A stretch of DNA of 64,000 bases, taken from contig JAIVFJ010000022.1 in assembly GCA_025765615.1 (NCBI GenBank), positions 186,001 through 250,000 of the forward strand, written 5' to 3'. A program made the position numbers and the translations under genes. The notes beneath the pieces are model-generated. The model was given only the letters and a program-made list of their open reading frames with translations. It was not told the DNA's origin and did not search any database. This document shows, one piece after another, positions 1-12,191 of this stretch (within the stretch, counting starts at the first letter, position 1; every line of letters starts with the position of its first letter). Origin of the DNA: Zopfochytrium polystomum. Its lineage: Eukaryota; Chytridiomycota; Chytridiomycetes; Chytridiales; Chytridiaceae.

Positions 1-1442
1 TGCCGCTTCAAACAGATTGGGCCTCTTTCTGGGCCTCTGTCGTCCCTTTCGTCGTTTGCATTCCTCTCCAAACCGGAACATACATTAATGACTTCTCAAA
101 CTGGACCAGTTTGATTTTTCAGTCTCTGTGCAACTTCATTGCTCCATTTTTGATCTACATCTTCCTGGATAAGCGCAATATGGGTGAGTACCCAAGCAAG
201 CTATTCATTCTCGTCCGACCTACTAATAGGTTCTAATCTCACTCTCAGTGATGCAGCAGTCGGTTCTCGACGAGCTGGAAAATCTTGATCTTGACGGTGG
301 ACTCAAAAAGAGGGTGCGCGACGATGACGACGACTTTGACTACGTACGTAACATAAGAACGAGAATGAGAAAGAGAGATCACCTTAAACCCTTTGGTTGC
401 ACAGGTCTATCACCTTCCACACGCAGATCTCAGCCGACTCGGCGACAAGCGATATGATCCGTTCAAGCACCTTGACCAACCGTCTGAACCAACCGGGCTC
501 GGCTTCGGAGGCTCGAGAATCAACCGGCGTCGAAGTTTGCAACCCGAGAGCGACTCTAGCAAAATGGGCGGTAGCACCAACAGCGTGAACGGCATCCAGA
601 TCGCTGTGCCGGCGCTGGCGGCTTCTTCAATGTCGCTGCAGTCGGAAAAACAGAAGCGACGCGCGTTGCTGGACGGCGAAGTGAACGAAACCAGCACAAC
701 GATGAGGAGGCGGCTCGTGGGTGGCAAGCACGGCTTCGCCACGACGGGAGAAAGAGGCAGTCGCGTGAGTCTGACGAGCGAGGTCGGAAAGGTTGGAAAC
801 AGCTCGATGAACATGAGCCTGTACGGGGGCCAGTCTGGTGGCGGCGGCGGGAACGTGCACGGCGGGCTCGGCGCAGGGCCTGGCATGGGGCTCGGTGGGG
901 GTCTCGGGGCTGGGCTGATGGTGCATCAGCCGGGGCGGCGTCCCAGCAGCATGATCCACGTCGGGGCCGGCGGCTCGTCGCTGGCGCTGGGACCCGGCGG
1001 GGCGCACGCGGTCGACGCTCTGGGACGAGGGCCGGAAGCGCGGCTTGACATTGGTGTGGCCGGAATTCGGGGGTCGAGCACACACAGCGCCAACCCCGAC
1101 GACGCGTTTCATTCAAGCAACAGCGCAAAGGGGCGAAGACAGAGCGGAGCGGAGATGAGCACGTACTCGCGCAGCACGTTAAAGAGGGTGCATCCGGGCG
1201 GTCCAAGGAATATGTCCGTGGACTACATGACCGAGCCGAGCCTCACCAACGTCGACATTGACGACCGCAGGCCCTCTGATGTCTTGGAGGACATGGGGCC
1301 TCCTTCTTTCAAAGCCCTCCCAGAGTGGATAACCCGTCGTATCAGCTCCAGGAACGTTGCCATTATCTGTTTGGTCACTACTTCGCTCCTGACGGGTGCT
1401 GTGCTTATTTTCACAATTGTAACGACGGCACTTGGTAATTAA
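1..1442 (+). CDS. C-terminal part of a membrane transporter-like protein, 5' truncated
   Basis: Three exons are read as 3-183, 249-343 and 405-1442, and the phases agree across both introns. The first exon encodes two hydrophobic stretches with a polar break (TGTYINDFSNW) and a short DKRN tail, which resembles the last membrane segments of an amino-acid/auxin permease-type carrier. This family call is an inference from hydropathy and style, not from a diagnostic motif. A long hydrophilic tail follows: an acidic patch (RDDDDDFDY), a Gly-rich stretch near 835-920, and Ser/Arg-rich sequence. The protein ends in one more clear membrane helix (about residues NVAIICLV to IFTIVTTAL) just before the stop. 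A helix after a long cytoplasmic tail is unusual for this type of carrier. About 437 residues are visible; the start lies outside the window. Confidence 0.6.
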
Positions 1443-1462
1443 AGAGTCTGGTGCGACCCCCA

Positions 1463-1468
1463 AATAAA
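1463..1468 (+). terminator. Poly(A) signal AATAAA
   Basis: A perfect AATAAA lies 21 nt after the stop codon of the transporter-like gene, followed by a second overlapping ATAAAG. It is the likely cleavage signal for that transcript. Confidence 0.55.
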
Positions 1469-1712
1469 ATAAAGGATTTATCTGTTTAATGCAACGTGCG
1501 GGGGAAACAAAAGAAAAACGCGAAAACCTTTTCTCTTGGTCTCGCGTTCCTCGAACAATTTTATTTTTCGCTCTTACCTCATCTCAACTCTCCAACTCCC
1601 TCATCCACCTTACTTCCTCTGCAACTCGACCGCTTCTATTGCTTGTTCTCCTCACCACTGAAGAGGTGCTCTCGTTCAACGAGCCTCAAAAACCACGTCG
1701 ACGCCTCTTACA

Positions 1713-4700
1713 ATGTCAACCTCAACATATCGCTCCAGGGTCGCAAGGGTAAGTTTCACGGTTTGTTGGCGCCTCAAGACCTCACGTAGAGCCCCACTCA
1801 CGAAAAAAAAAAAAACATGCGGACCCCACTAACCCGCCGCCACAAATAATTTCTTCCTCGCAACCACACCAGCTCGCAACAGCCAAAGAAAAACTCGCCC
1901 AGCTCCACCGGTCTCAGCGCTCCTCAACCGCGACCATGGTGTCTGGGGACGCCGGCGACGACGACGACCCCGGCGGCGGCGAGCGCGTTCCCATTTCGCC
2001 TTCCCATGACAAATACGGGTTGTCACCCTCCTCATCCCTCACTCCCGCTGTGCGACCGGTCGACGTAGAGACGGCGACGACCGCGAAACTGCCGTTGCAA
2101 AAGGTGCGCTGAGTTTGGTGATAAAACTTTTGTGAGGGTGCAGGGGGGGTCGGTTTTCAGCGACGGTACTAACAAGATCCAATTTATTTTTACCTCCCAA
2201 ATCCACAACCGCGCCTTGCAAACTTCAAATTCAACTTGCTCCCACCAATGCTGGCCCGCCCAACCAACAAAAACACCCTGCACATGGACGAACCCAACCG
2301 TTATTAAACACAGCCTTCCAGCCCGCGAACTTCCTCAATCCTCTCAGACCCAACCACACCGTCTCCGCACCCCAATACCGAAACCCAAATCCACCAGCTC
2401 GCGCACGGCTTTCGGCTCGAGCAAGCAGCAATGAAGGCCAACCTGGCGCGGGCAGAAAGCGAAAGCCACGCCCTTCGAACCGAGAAAGCCGAGGCAGACG
2501 AGCGATTGCGGCAGTCGTACATTGCGTGCGAGGCAATGAAGTTGGAGCGGGACAGTTTCGCGACGCGGGAGGAGAAGATCCGCGAGTGGATGCTACGGGC
2601 GGCGAGCGCGCTCGGCGGAGAGAGCTCGGCGGGCTCCATTGACTGTTTCCTTTCTACGGATGACCTCTTTCACACATTGACGGACCTGTTCGAGGCGCAA
2701 ACTTCCTCTATCCGGACGAACGCAGACCGAGCACTGTTGCACGCGGAAGCCAGGCAAGACGAACCGTCCCTCGAGGCACAATACAAGACCATGCTTCTTG
2801 ACCGCGACGAGTGTATCGCTTTCCTCGAAACGCGCACGGCCGACCTCGACGGCGAGACGACCACGCTGCGTGCCCAGCTATCTGAGCTGCGCGCTCGATG
2901 CGAGACGGCGCGCGGGGCCGAGGAGGAGCTAGAGCGCGCGCGAGGCGAGACGGCGGCGCTGAGTCGCGAGGTGTCGGAGCTGCGGGAAACCGTCCATCGC
3001 ATGGAGACGCAGCAGCAGACGTCGAACGACCGCTGCTCGAGCTTGGAGGGTGCACTCGAGGCTGCACGAAAGGAGGCTGACGCGGCGAAGCAGGAGTTGG
3101 AGTGCGTAAACGCGAACTACGATTCGCTGTCGGCGGAACATGAAAAGTTTCGCGAAGTCGGCGCGAATCTCGTTGACGAGCTCAGGGGGCTCTATAAGCA
3201 AATGGACACGAACGAGGGATATTGCTCGAGTACGAAGAAAAGCTGTTTGCCGGAGACAGCCTCCGGGAAGGCTTGGAAGCTCAAATTAAAGAGCTCCAAA
3301 CCCAGCTGGAATCTTCGCGGTCGGAAGCTGTCGCAAATTCCGAATGCATTGAGCAGTTAAAACACAAACTGGACGTTAGCGCGATCAGAAATTATTTCAA
3401 AGAGTGAAATCGCAGTTCGCTCTCAACAAGACGTTGAAGGCTGCGCGGTTGGAGGTCGAAGAGAAGCTTGAGCGAGCGCGGAACGAAACATCAGCTCTGA
3501 GAAGCGAGGTTTCGGAGCTGCGAGAGACTGTTCTTCGTCTCGACACTCTGCAGCAGAACGCGAGTGATCAATTCTCGAGCGCGAAACTTGAGCTCGAAAT
3601 TGCTCGGAAGGAGGCAGATACTGCGAACGACGAGTTGGCTCTTCTGACCGTAAAATACGACTCGCTCTCAGCCGAACACGAGAAGTTCCGTGGAGCCGGG
3701 GCGAGTCTTGTTGAGGAGCTCCAGCGCCTACACGATCAGCTGGACGACAACGAGACCTACTTAACTGACTACGAGGACAAACTCCATGCGGGCGACAGCC
3801 TGCGCAAAACTATGGAGCTGCAGATAGGTCGATTGCAAGAAGAGCTGGAATCTTCTGAGCGAGACCTTAAAATGGCACGCCTGGAGGTGGAGTCCTTTGA
3901 AAGTTGAGTTATCTCGGCTGAAAAAGGTTGAAATCGACATTCTGGACGGCTGGCAAAGCAGCAAAGAAGAACTGGCCATGTCCCAATCAGAAGCGAAGGA
4001 GTGGGAAACACAGTGCCAACAATTGGCCGACCAATTGAGCGAGTCGAAACTTCTTGTCGAGGAGAAATTGGAAATAATCGAAGTCCTGCAAGGAGAGCTT
4101 GCAAAACGTCAACTTGACACTTCATCTTCTGTTGACGAGTTGGAAAAAATTCACGCTGAAACTGTTGCCCTTTGGGAACAGGGCCGACAAGAGATTGGTC
4201 TTCTTCAATCAGAGTTGAGCGACGCAAAAACAAAAATGAAAGCATCGCAGAATGCACTTCAAGAAAAGTCACAAGAACTGGAGGCTCTGCGCGATGAAAT
4301 GGAAGCGTCACGACAAGAAGCCGCTTCGTGGAGGTTGGAGGCTGGTCAGGCAAAAGACGCCCTGGCCGATATGGCGGCCAGCTTGCAGAGGCAGGAGGAG
4401 GAGGTTTTCTTACTTCGGTCCACCCTCGATGACACGGAAGCCAAGCAGAGGAAATTGGAGTCCCAATTCGAGGGTACGAAAGTTCAACTACAAGAAAAGG
4501 AGAATGCTCTGGAGCTGCTAGAGCAGGAACTGTACTCTGCACGTCGCGAAATCACTTCCGCAGAATGTGAGCTATCCCGGTTGAAAGAGGCCGAAGCAGA
4601 AACACTTTCTCGATACAAAACATGCAAGGAGAATCTCGCGTGCATCAAGGTGGAGCTACTGGAGTCGGAAACAATGCAGACTTCTTTGAAGAACGAGGCG

Positions 4701-5715
4701 GCTGCTTTGGAGAGCATAATTCGCGAAAAGTCCGAGGTGATTTCCGTCCTGGAGCAAGACCTGGAAAGGGCGCAATCAGAGTCTATGGCATACCTTGCTG
4801 AAGCGTCCCGGCTTAAAGAGGCCGAGGCCGCGGCTTCAGAAGGGTGGACGAGTTACAGCGATGAAGTCGCGCAGATGAGGTTCCAGCTCCAGGAATCGGA
4901 ATCCAACCGACATCATATTGAGAGTGAACTGATGGATTTGCGAGGTTTGCTTCGGGAAAAATCGGACATGGTGGACGGCGCTCGGGAGGAGCTGGCAAGG
5001 GCGCAGTGCGAAGTAGAATCTATGAAAGTCGAAGTGACTCGGCTGAACGGCGTGGTTGCCGCGCTGCACGCATCCGAGGCAACAGTTGCTATGAAATCGG
5101 ATTTGGAGGCCGCCCAAGGCCTCCTCCAGAGCCAGTCGGAGGCTCTGGAGCATGGGCAGTTGGAGGCCTCCAATTGCAAGCTCGAATTAACTCGACTTCA
5201 AGAAGCCCAGTCGCCGCTTCCTGACGGCTGCGAAAAATGCCAAGCGGAGCAGGAGCTCCAGCAAGGAGTGCAGACGCTGCCTGAACCGAGCCTCTCGACC
5301 CGCGAGGCGGCACTGGCGGAGACGGAGCGCCGGTTCCTCGACCAGGAAGCGAAGCTGGCGAGGGAGCTCTGGAAGATTGAGCGGCGTCTGAGGGAGAGGG
5401 AAGTGTCGTGGGCGGACGAGCTGAACTCGAAGGAGTCGGAGGTGGAGCGGGTGAGGCGTGAGTTGGAGGCGCGAGACGATGAGCGCCGAGCGATGATTGC
5501 CGAGACGGAGGGCCTTCGCCTCCGTCTGGCGAGGGCTGAGGAGGTAAGCACTATTGTTTGTTCATTTGCAATATGTTGCCTAACTCTTTTCTTTCTCTGA
5601 AAAAAAAAAAAAAAAAAAAACCCTCTCATCTCAGGGCCGGGCCCTCCTCGAGAAACAGTATCTATACGAAGTCCGATTCCGTCGGACCACTCTATGTGTG
5701 GAAACTCACACGTGA
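1713..5715 (+). CDS. Long coiled-coil protein with three internal frame breaks
   Basis: Exons are read as 1713-1748, 1873-2103, 2314-5543 and 5635-5715; the 2314 acceptor (AAACACAG) is the one that keeps the frame. After about 90 low-complexity residues the product is almost entirely Glu/Arg/Leu/Ala heptads, over 1000 residues, with blocks such as SEVSELRETV and YDSLSAEHEKF, so it is a predicted parallel coiled coil (myosin-tail or SMC-like in character only). No catalytic or membrane segment is visible and I do not recognise a family. The reading frame shifts near 3216, near 3380 and near 3904; coiled-coil sequence continues directly in the next frame each time. The gene is therefore either a recent pseudogene or suffers from assembly indels. 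The last intron (5544-5634) has a run of about 20 A shortly before its acceptor. Confidence 0.6.
2925..3890 (+). repeat. Tandem duplication inside the coiled-coil gene
   Basis: Two units of roughly 535 bp follow each other: the first begins near 2925 (ELERARGETAALS) and the second near 3460 (KLERARNETSALR). Both share SEVSELRETV, ARKEAD and YDSLSAEHEKF in the same order. All three frame breaks of the gene lie within or at the edge of these units. Confidence 0.7.
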
Positions 5716-6371
5716 GAGCGTTGTGGGGGGGCAGTGCGGGACTGTCTGCTATGTCGATGATTGTGCTAGTGTGTTTGTGTGTGTGTTTGTCTGTATGCCT
5801 GTCTGCTTGTCTGACTGTCTGACTGTCTGTCTGTCTGAATTGCCTGCCTGCCTGTTGTTCTGTTTTTGCATGCATCACGCCCGTTTCCCTTCCACTTCCT
5901 TTCTTTTGCGTCGCGCACGATCGAGCTTGTAGTGCTTCCGTCGCATTCTTCTCACTCTTCCCCCTCTTCTCCCTCTTCTCCTTTTTTTTTCTTCTTCTTC
6001 GTCTCCTTCTCCTTGATTACCGAATGCCAGTGCCCATTACTTCTGTCTTCCCCCCCTTCCCCCCCAAAAAAAACCTGTAAATAATCAAACCAACCAGTTC
6101 CAATCCGCCTAGGGAAGAGAGCGAGATATGCGTTAGCGATAACTGTTCTCCCGGAATCTACGTAGTTGGGCTGTGTGCGCCCTAAAGCATCGATACTTAC
6201 GCTCGCTCTCTCTCTCCGAGCTCTGCTCGCGTGTGTGGCATACAGACAGACACCCGATGCGTCCGGTGAGAAGTGGCGGCTTGTTTCGAGTGGGTTCCAT
6301 GGCAGGCAGTAAAAAGGTGCCGCCGCCGTTGTTGTTTAGGTTAAAAGTGGCGAATCGTTGCAACCTGCTCT

Positions 6372-6413
<42 letters not shown>

Positions 6414-6632
6414 TCTGTTCTGTTCTCTTTCTCTCCCTTTCAAACTCTGTCCCCGTCTCTGTCTGTCCGCCTCTGTCCCTCGATCTTGCGTGGCGCCAAA
6501 CCCAGAACCCGAAACATTCCCAACGTAACAAACACAGAAAAAAGAAAATCGAAAATCGTCAGCAACTCCGATCTTGCAAGCCTTCCCCCTGCGCCCCCCC
6601 CCCCCAAAAACATACCTTCGCAGCGCATCCCG
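5716..6632 (+). other. Intergenic region with simple repeats
   Basis: No gene is supported. It holds a TGTC/TGTT tetranucleotide tract (about 5765-5840), pyrimidine-rich sequence (5940-6060), a (CT)n run of about 40 nt (6370-6412) and short C and A tracts just before the trehalose gene start. The right half probably contains the promoter and 5' leader of that gene. Confidence 0.6.
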
Positions 6633-9600
6633 ATGCCGTCGACGCAGCCGGCTTCCGCCGCTTCTCCCTCCTCGTCGTCGCGCCTGATCGTCGTGTCCAA
6701 CAGGCTGCCTATCACCATCACAAAGAATGCCGCCTCCCCCGTCACCACGCTCCCTGCAAACGGCTCGGCCGCGACCACTGCAAAGCCGACGACCAACGGC
6801 ACAGCGGACTCGGCCACCAGCGATCCGTCGCCATGGTCATACGCGATGAGCTCTGGTGGTCTCGTGTCCGCGCTTTCCGGCATGGGCAATGCCGTGTCGT
6901 TCCAGTGGTTTGGTTGGCCAGGTGCGTGGTTACATTTCTCGCTGATCGCAGGTGCCCTCCCCGTATCCTAACTGCGTCGCGCACACCCCGTCTCCGGCAG
7001 GTCTTGAAGTTTCTCCCGAAGACCAAGCCACAGTTCGGAAGGACCTCATGGAAAAGTACGCTGCAGTCCCCGTCTTTATATCGGATGAAATCGCCGACAT
7101 GCACTACAACGGGTTCTCAAACTCGATTCTGTGGCCCCTTTTCCACTACCACCCCGGCGAAATCAACTTCCAGGAGGACCACTGGGACGCGTACCAGCAG
7201 GCCAACCTGGCTTTCGCACAGGTGCTCGAGAAGGAAGTGAAGGACGGCGATCTGGTCTGGATTCACGATTACCATCTGATGGTGTGTGAGACGAGCCGTG
7301 TTTTTCCTTTTTCGGCTTTGCTGATCTAAGATCGATTTTTGATTGCATCGATGCCCGCCGTCTTTTTGATCAGCTGCTTCCCAAATTGCTCCGCGAGAGG
7401 CTCAGCGATCGACCAAACGTGAAAATTGGCTTCTTCCTTCACACTCCGTTCCCTTCGTCAGAAATTTACCGCATCCTGCCTGTACGGAAGCAGGTACTGA
7501 TGGGCTTGCTGCAGTGCGACTTGGTCGGCTTTCACACGTACGACTACGCGCGCCACTTCCTTTCAAGCTGCACGCGGATTTTAGGACTGTACACGCTGCC
7601 CAACGGGGTTGAGTTTGAAGGACGCCTGGTTCACGTTGGGACGTTTCCCATCGGGATTGACCCAGACAAGTTCACCAAGGTATGCGCGCTGTTCGAAAGC
7701 ATCTGGGAAGGTACTCATGCGAACGCAATTCAGGGGGTACAGTCCGAGCGCATACAAGCACGAATCGCACGACTGGAAAAGCGATTTGCAGGGCTAAAAG
7801 TCTTTGTTGGGGTCGACCGCCTGGACTACATCAAAGGCGTTCCGCAAAAGCTTCACGCGTTCGAACTCTTCCTTACAAAGCATCCGGAATGGGTTGAGCG
7901 CGTCGTCCTTATTCAAGTCGCCGTTCCTTCGCGGCAGGATGTCGAGGAGTACCAGCATCTCCGAACGGTGGTGAACGAACTGGTCGGGCGAATCAATGGG
8001 AGATTCGGAACGGTCGAGTTCATGCCCATTCACTTTATCCACTAAAAGCGTGAATTTCGAGGAGCTTGTGGCGCTGTATTCCATTGCAGATGCTTGTGTT
8101 GTATCAAGCACCCGGGATGGCATGAACCTGGTGGGCAGTTTTGAAGGGAAACACCGCGCGTTCTTATCATTATCGTACGTCTTTGTAGGTTTCCTACGAG
8201 TACATTGCGTGCCAGCAAAAAAGACACGGCGTTCTCATTCTTAGTGAGTTCGCTGGGGCTGCTCAATCCTTGAATGGTAATGTCCGGCGGTTTTCAAGGA
8301 CTCGTTTTGCTGACGCTATTCTTTCAAACTTAGGCTCGATTATCGTGAACCCATGGAACACGGATGAACTGTCGAACTCCTACTATGAGGCCGTGACATT
8401 GTCGGAAGAGACTCGGGAGGCCAACCACCAGAACCTTTACCGATACATCACGAAGCATACGGCAAGCCACTGGGGCTCGACATTCGTTAATGAACTCCAG
8501 GTCAGTTCCGCCTGAAGATTCCGGTTTGAGTCTGATTCCACTGCTTCCTCTTGTAGACTATGGTTCAAGGATTTGATCCCAGCAAGGTGTCACGACTGAA
8601 CTTTACGGACGTTATAAGCAAGTTCAAGGCGTCCAAAAAGAAGAAGGTAATACTCCGATCCACTTGGCAAATTCTTTCAGACCAACTGACACAACCCCTT
8701 CAGCTCATATTTGTGGACTACGACGGCACACTGACTGCTGCACATCGCGTACCAGAATACGCGAACCCGTCAAAGTCAATCATTGACTTTTTGAAGCAAC
8801 TCACGGAGAAGCCAGATGTTTTCGTGTACATACTGTCGGGCCGATCCCGGACGCACCTCGAACAATGGTTTGGCAACGTCTCTGTCGGACTGTCGGCCGA
8901 GCACGGCTGCTTCTACCGACATCCGGCGAAGGCCGCCGACCTTGTCGCCAAAGACACGGTCGGAGACTCTGGCGAACTCTCGCCCCCGCTGAGCCCGGTC
9001 GGATTGCAGCTGCGCAGCGGATCCATACCCGACGTGCCGCTGCTGCAAGACGCCTCCGAACACGCGGGGGTCGCTGTGACGATGGACCCGGCACCGAGCA
9101 GCAGCAACCCGCGCCGCGCGGCGCGGCAAGCGAATGACGGCTGGCTCGCGCTCGTCGACCAAGTGGACTCGTCCTGGCGAGATACGATTCGGCCGCTCTT
9201 TGAGCACTACACCGAGCGCACGCCGGGGTCGTTCATCGAAGAGAAGGAGATCAACTTGACCTGGCACTACCGGAGCGCGGATCTCGAGTTTGGAAGCTGG
9301 CAAGCGGCGGAGCTGCACGTCAATTTGGAAAAGATTCTGAGCCACCTTCCCGTATCGGTGAGTCTCACATACTGCTTGTGGGGGTTACTTCCTCCCCTAC
9401 TTACCCTAATTCCCCTTTGTTGTTCCTTTAAATGTACCACAAAGGTTATTCTCGGAAACAAAACACTCGAGGTTCGACCGTCCATGATCGATAAAGGGTC
9501 GGCCGCGCGCGCCATCGCAACGGACCTTGTGGCAAACACTGAGTTTGACTTTTATCTGTGCATTGGGGACGGCAAGACCGATGAAGTGGTTTTCCAGTAC

Positions 9601-9723
9601 GTCAACGACCTGAGCGACGACGCCATTACTTGCACGGTGGGGAAGAAACGGTCAGAAGCGAAGCACTATGTGGAGGATGTGAAGGACGTCGAAGGGTTGC
9701 TCGTTGCTTTGGGCAATGTTTGA
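6633..9723 (+). CDS. Bifunctional trehalose-6-phosphate synthase/phosphatase
   Basis: Makes trehalose-6-phosphate from UDP-glucose and glucose-6-phosphate, then dephosphorylates it to trehalose. Exons are 6633-6921, 7001-7281, 7374-8130, 8189-8276, 8334-8500, 8557-8646, 8704-9357 and 9445-9723 (about 867 residues once the frame break is allowed for). The GT20 half shows VSNRLP, WFGWPG, YNGFSNSILWPLFHY, HDYHLM, HTPFPSSE, GVDRLDYIKG and DGMNLV, so the residues that bind both sugars are kept. The phosphatase half has the nucleophile motif DYDGTLT, the SGR box and IGDGKTDE. Fungal Tps2-type proteins usually have a dead synthase half; here both look active. An extra T at 8043 creates TAA and shifts the frame; HFIH before it and KSVNFEEL after it are contiguous in the family. 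Introns 8647-8703 and 9358-9444 are multiples of three without stops and rest on conservation and splice sites. Confidence 0.9.
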
Positions 9724-12191
9724 CGAGTTTGGGTGGTGGGTGTTCATAGCTGTTGGGAGTGCTGTTTGCACAAAGAAACCCCTTTGGTTCTGTTTCGTTT
9801 CAGTGAAGTAGCGAAATTTTCATTTATTCTTTTTTATTTGCAACGAAATTTCGCCAAAACTGGGTTGGATCACAAATGCTCGGTCCTTCGTCGATCCCAG
9901 CAATTTGGCACCCGCCCAACCCCCAAACACTTTTGCATCCAACTCCAGTGTTGTTTCATCGTTTCCCACCCTGTCTGGCGCCATTTACGCACCTTCCACA
10001 GAAAGTATATTTCGGCATTTCCCGATTGCAGTGCTACCAGTTCTCTCATGCGATGGTTCCTCCTTCAATCGAATAGGCTGGTCATATCTTCTCTTTACAC
10101 TTTCGTTCAACGGGCGAACCTCCGGACACATTTGTCAACTCGAGACACGTAGACGTTGCCAACTGTATCTGTTGAGCGTTGGAAAGCTTCGCCAAAACGC
10201 GCAAAGAAGGTGGAACTCCTCCAAATATCACCGCGAAACTTGAAACCGCCCCTTGCTACCCCCGAAACGCAGGCTCGCCTGACGCTTACTTACCAGGCGA
10301 AAAAAGGGGCTGAGAACACGCTCGGCCCAAGGGTGGGTGACAAAGGCGCAGTGTTGTGTCATCAACCACTGTGCCGCGGGAACAGCGGTTCAAAGAATGA
10401 CAACGACTACGGATGGAACATTGGTGCGAGGCTAAGACGACGAGGAGGCGGATACGATGCAAGAACTCTGTTTATTGTTTGGAGATCCAAGACCCAAAAC
10501 TCGAAAAAAGAGAAGAATGAAGAAAGGAAATCAAACTAGAATAAAGCGTGGAGAAATCCTAGCAATCGACTCGCCTTGTTTCCTCACTTGTCCTTGTTCA
10601 AACCTCAAGTTGTGCATTTCTGTTTCTTTTGACTTTTGTTCATCTGATTCACAAATCCAACACTGATTGCACATTTACAATGACATGCTTGATCGTCTTC
10701 TGGGCGCAATCGAATCTGGGGCACAATTGAATCATGGGCACAATTGAATCTGGAGCGGAATTGAATCTGGCACCACCACCACATATCTGGCTAATTCTAT
10801 GTCAAGTCATGTGTTAATAATTGTGACGAAACGAATCATATGCCGTTTGTCTCGGTAAATCCGTAGCCAGCATTTATCCCCCCACTCTTTCACCTACCTT
10901 TTGTGCGTTCGTTTGACAACTCCGTTTAGACGTTTGTTTCTCTCGGATACTTTCCAGTATTTTGCACGCTCGCTGGACGCGTGTTGTCCGTTGATTAACA
11001 GGTGCTTCTTTCAACAAAGGTACCCACAATGCTCTGCATATGGCAAGCTTGGCACGGCATTAATGGCTGTGCCCTCTCAGGGCGGCGCGTAGCAGACAGA
11101 CCGAGAGCTGGGCGGCGGAATTGTCAATTTTTTAAACGGTTCCTGATTTGGAAAGGTACGGAGCCCCGACCGCGCTCAGGTGCCGCACACCGTCCGAAAC
11201 GCCCCCACATGATATCCCCCCGCCCCCGGTTTGCGAGGTGCATTTCTCATCATTTCGATTTTCTTCTTCTCGGTATCGTATTTGGAGTGAGTTTGATTTT
11301 GTTTTTTTGGAAAGCAATCGCAATGGAATCGCATTCAATGCCCTTCAATCAATCAATCAATCAATGAATCAATCAAACGAACAGGATTTCCGCGGATCTC
11401 TCTGGTACCACCAACACGAAAGCTGTCGATCGATCTGATTGGGGCGTGAGCCGCGACGATTGATTGCTCTTTTTGATTGCTCCTCCACGTCGTCCGGCAA
11501 GACTGCGGAATCCGCGGCGGAGGCCCATCATCATCTTCATCATCCCCCCACACGTTTTTAATTTTTTGATTATTTCATGCGCTAAATTGCAAATCAAATT
11601 AATATTTGTTTGGAACCAAAAGGCATTGGTGGTGCAGGGGCTCCAGACAAGGTAAACAACCACCAAAAATGGGAATTCTCGAGACATCGTTGCTGCACAC
11701 ATGGACAGTCAGTCAGTCATCAGACAGACAGGCTGGCAGGCAGGCAGGCAGACGGTTTCAGACGGAACCTTGAGAAGAGCGTGCCGAGGCGCGTTAGTGA
11801 ACAAAAATGCCTGCCATCTTTGCAACCTCGGTCGCAATGCTTTTTCAACTGTCCTCCCAAAAAAGAAAAGCGGGTAAGGGAGACAAAAGTCAAGTAGATT
11901 GAGGGCGCAGGACAGACAGACTGAAGGAAAGAGACACACGGACGCAGACAGAGTCGACGCAGTCAGCCAATTATGGTCACTGGTTCTGTCAGTCTGTCAG
12001 TCTGTCGGTCTGTCGGTCTGTCGGGGTCTGTCGGTCTGTGGGTCTGCCCCCGTCTGTCTGCACAACAGGCAGAACAAACAACCGATCCAACAACAACAAC
12101 AACAACCACAACAACAACACCAACCCACGCCCACACCCCCACCTCACCCGTGGGCGCCGCCGCCACCACCGCCAAGTCGTTTCCTTCATCT
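9724..12191 (+). other. Long gene-poor stretch
   Basis: No reading frame here has convincing composition or a recognisable domain. It contains the 3' end of the trehalose gene, an isolated AATAAA at 10540, a short tandem repeat at 10704-10770, an (AATC)n tract near 11347-11375 and CAGA/GTCT tetranucleotide tracts at about 11705-11760 and 11985-12060, the last directly upstream of the next gene. The open frame extending upstream of 12192 is generated by that tract and is probably 5' leader. Confidence 0.5.
10704..10770 (+). repeat. Four-copy short tandem repeat
   Basis: Four imperfect units of 16-18 bp of the type GCACAATTGAATCTGG are arranged head to tail. Function unknown. Confidence 0.7.

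Noticed and set aside
11973..12191. Upstream extension of the Gln-rich gene (MVTGSVSLSVCRSV...)
   Set aside because: The residues are a translation of the GTCT repeat; the ATG at 12192 gives a more natural start.
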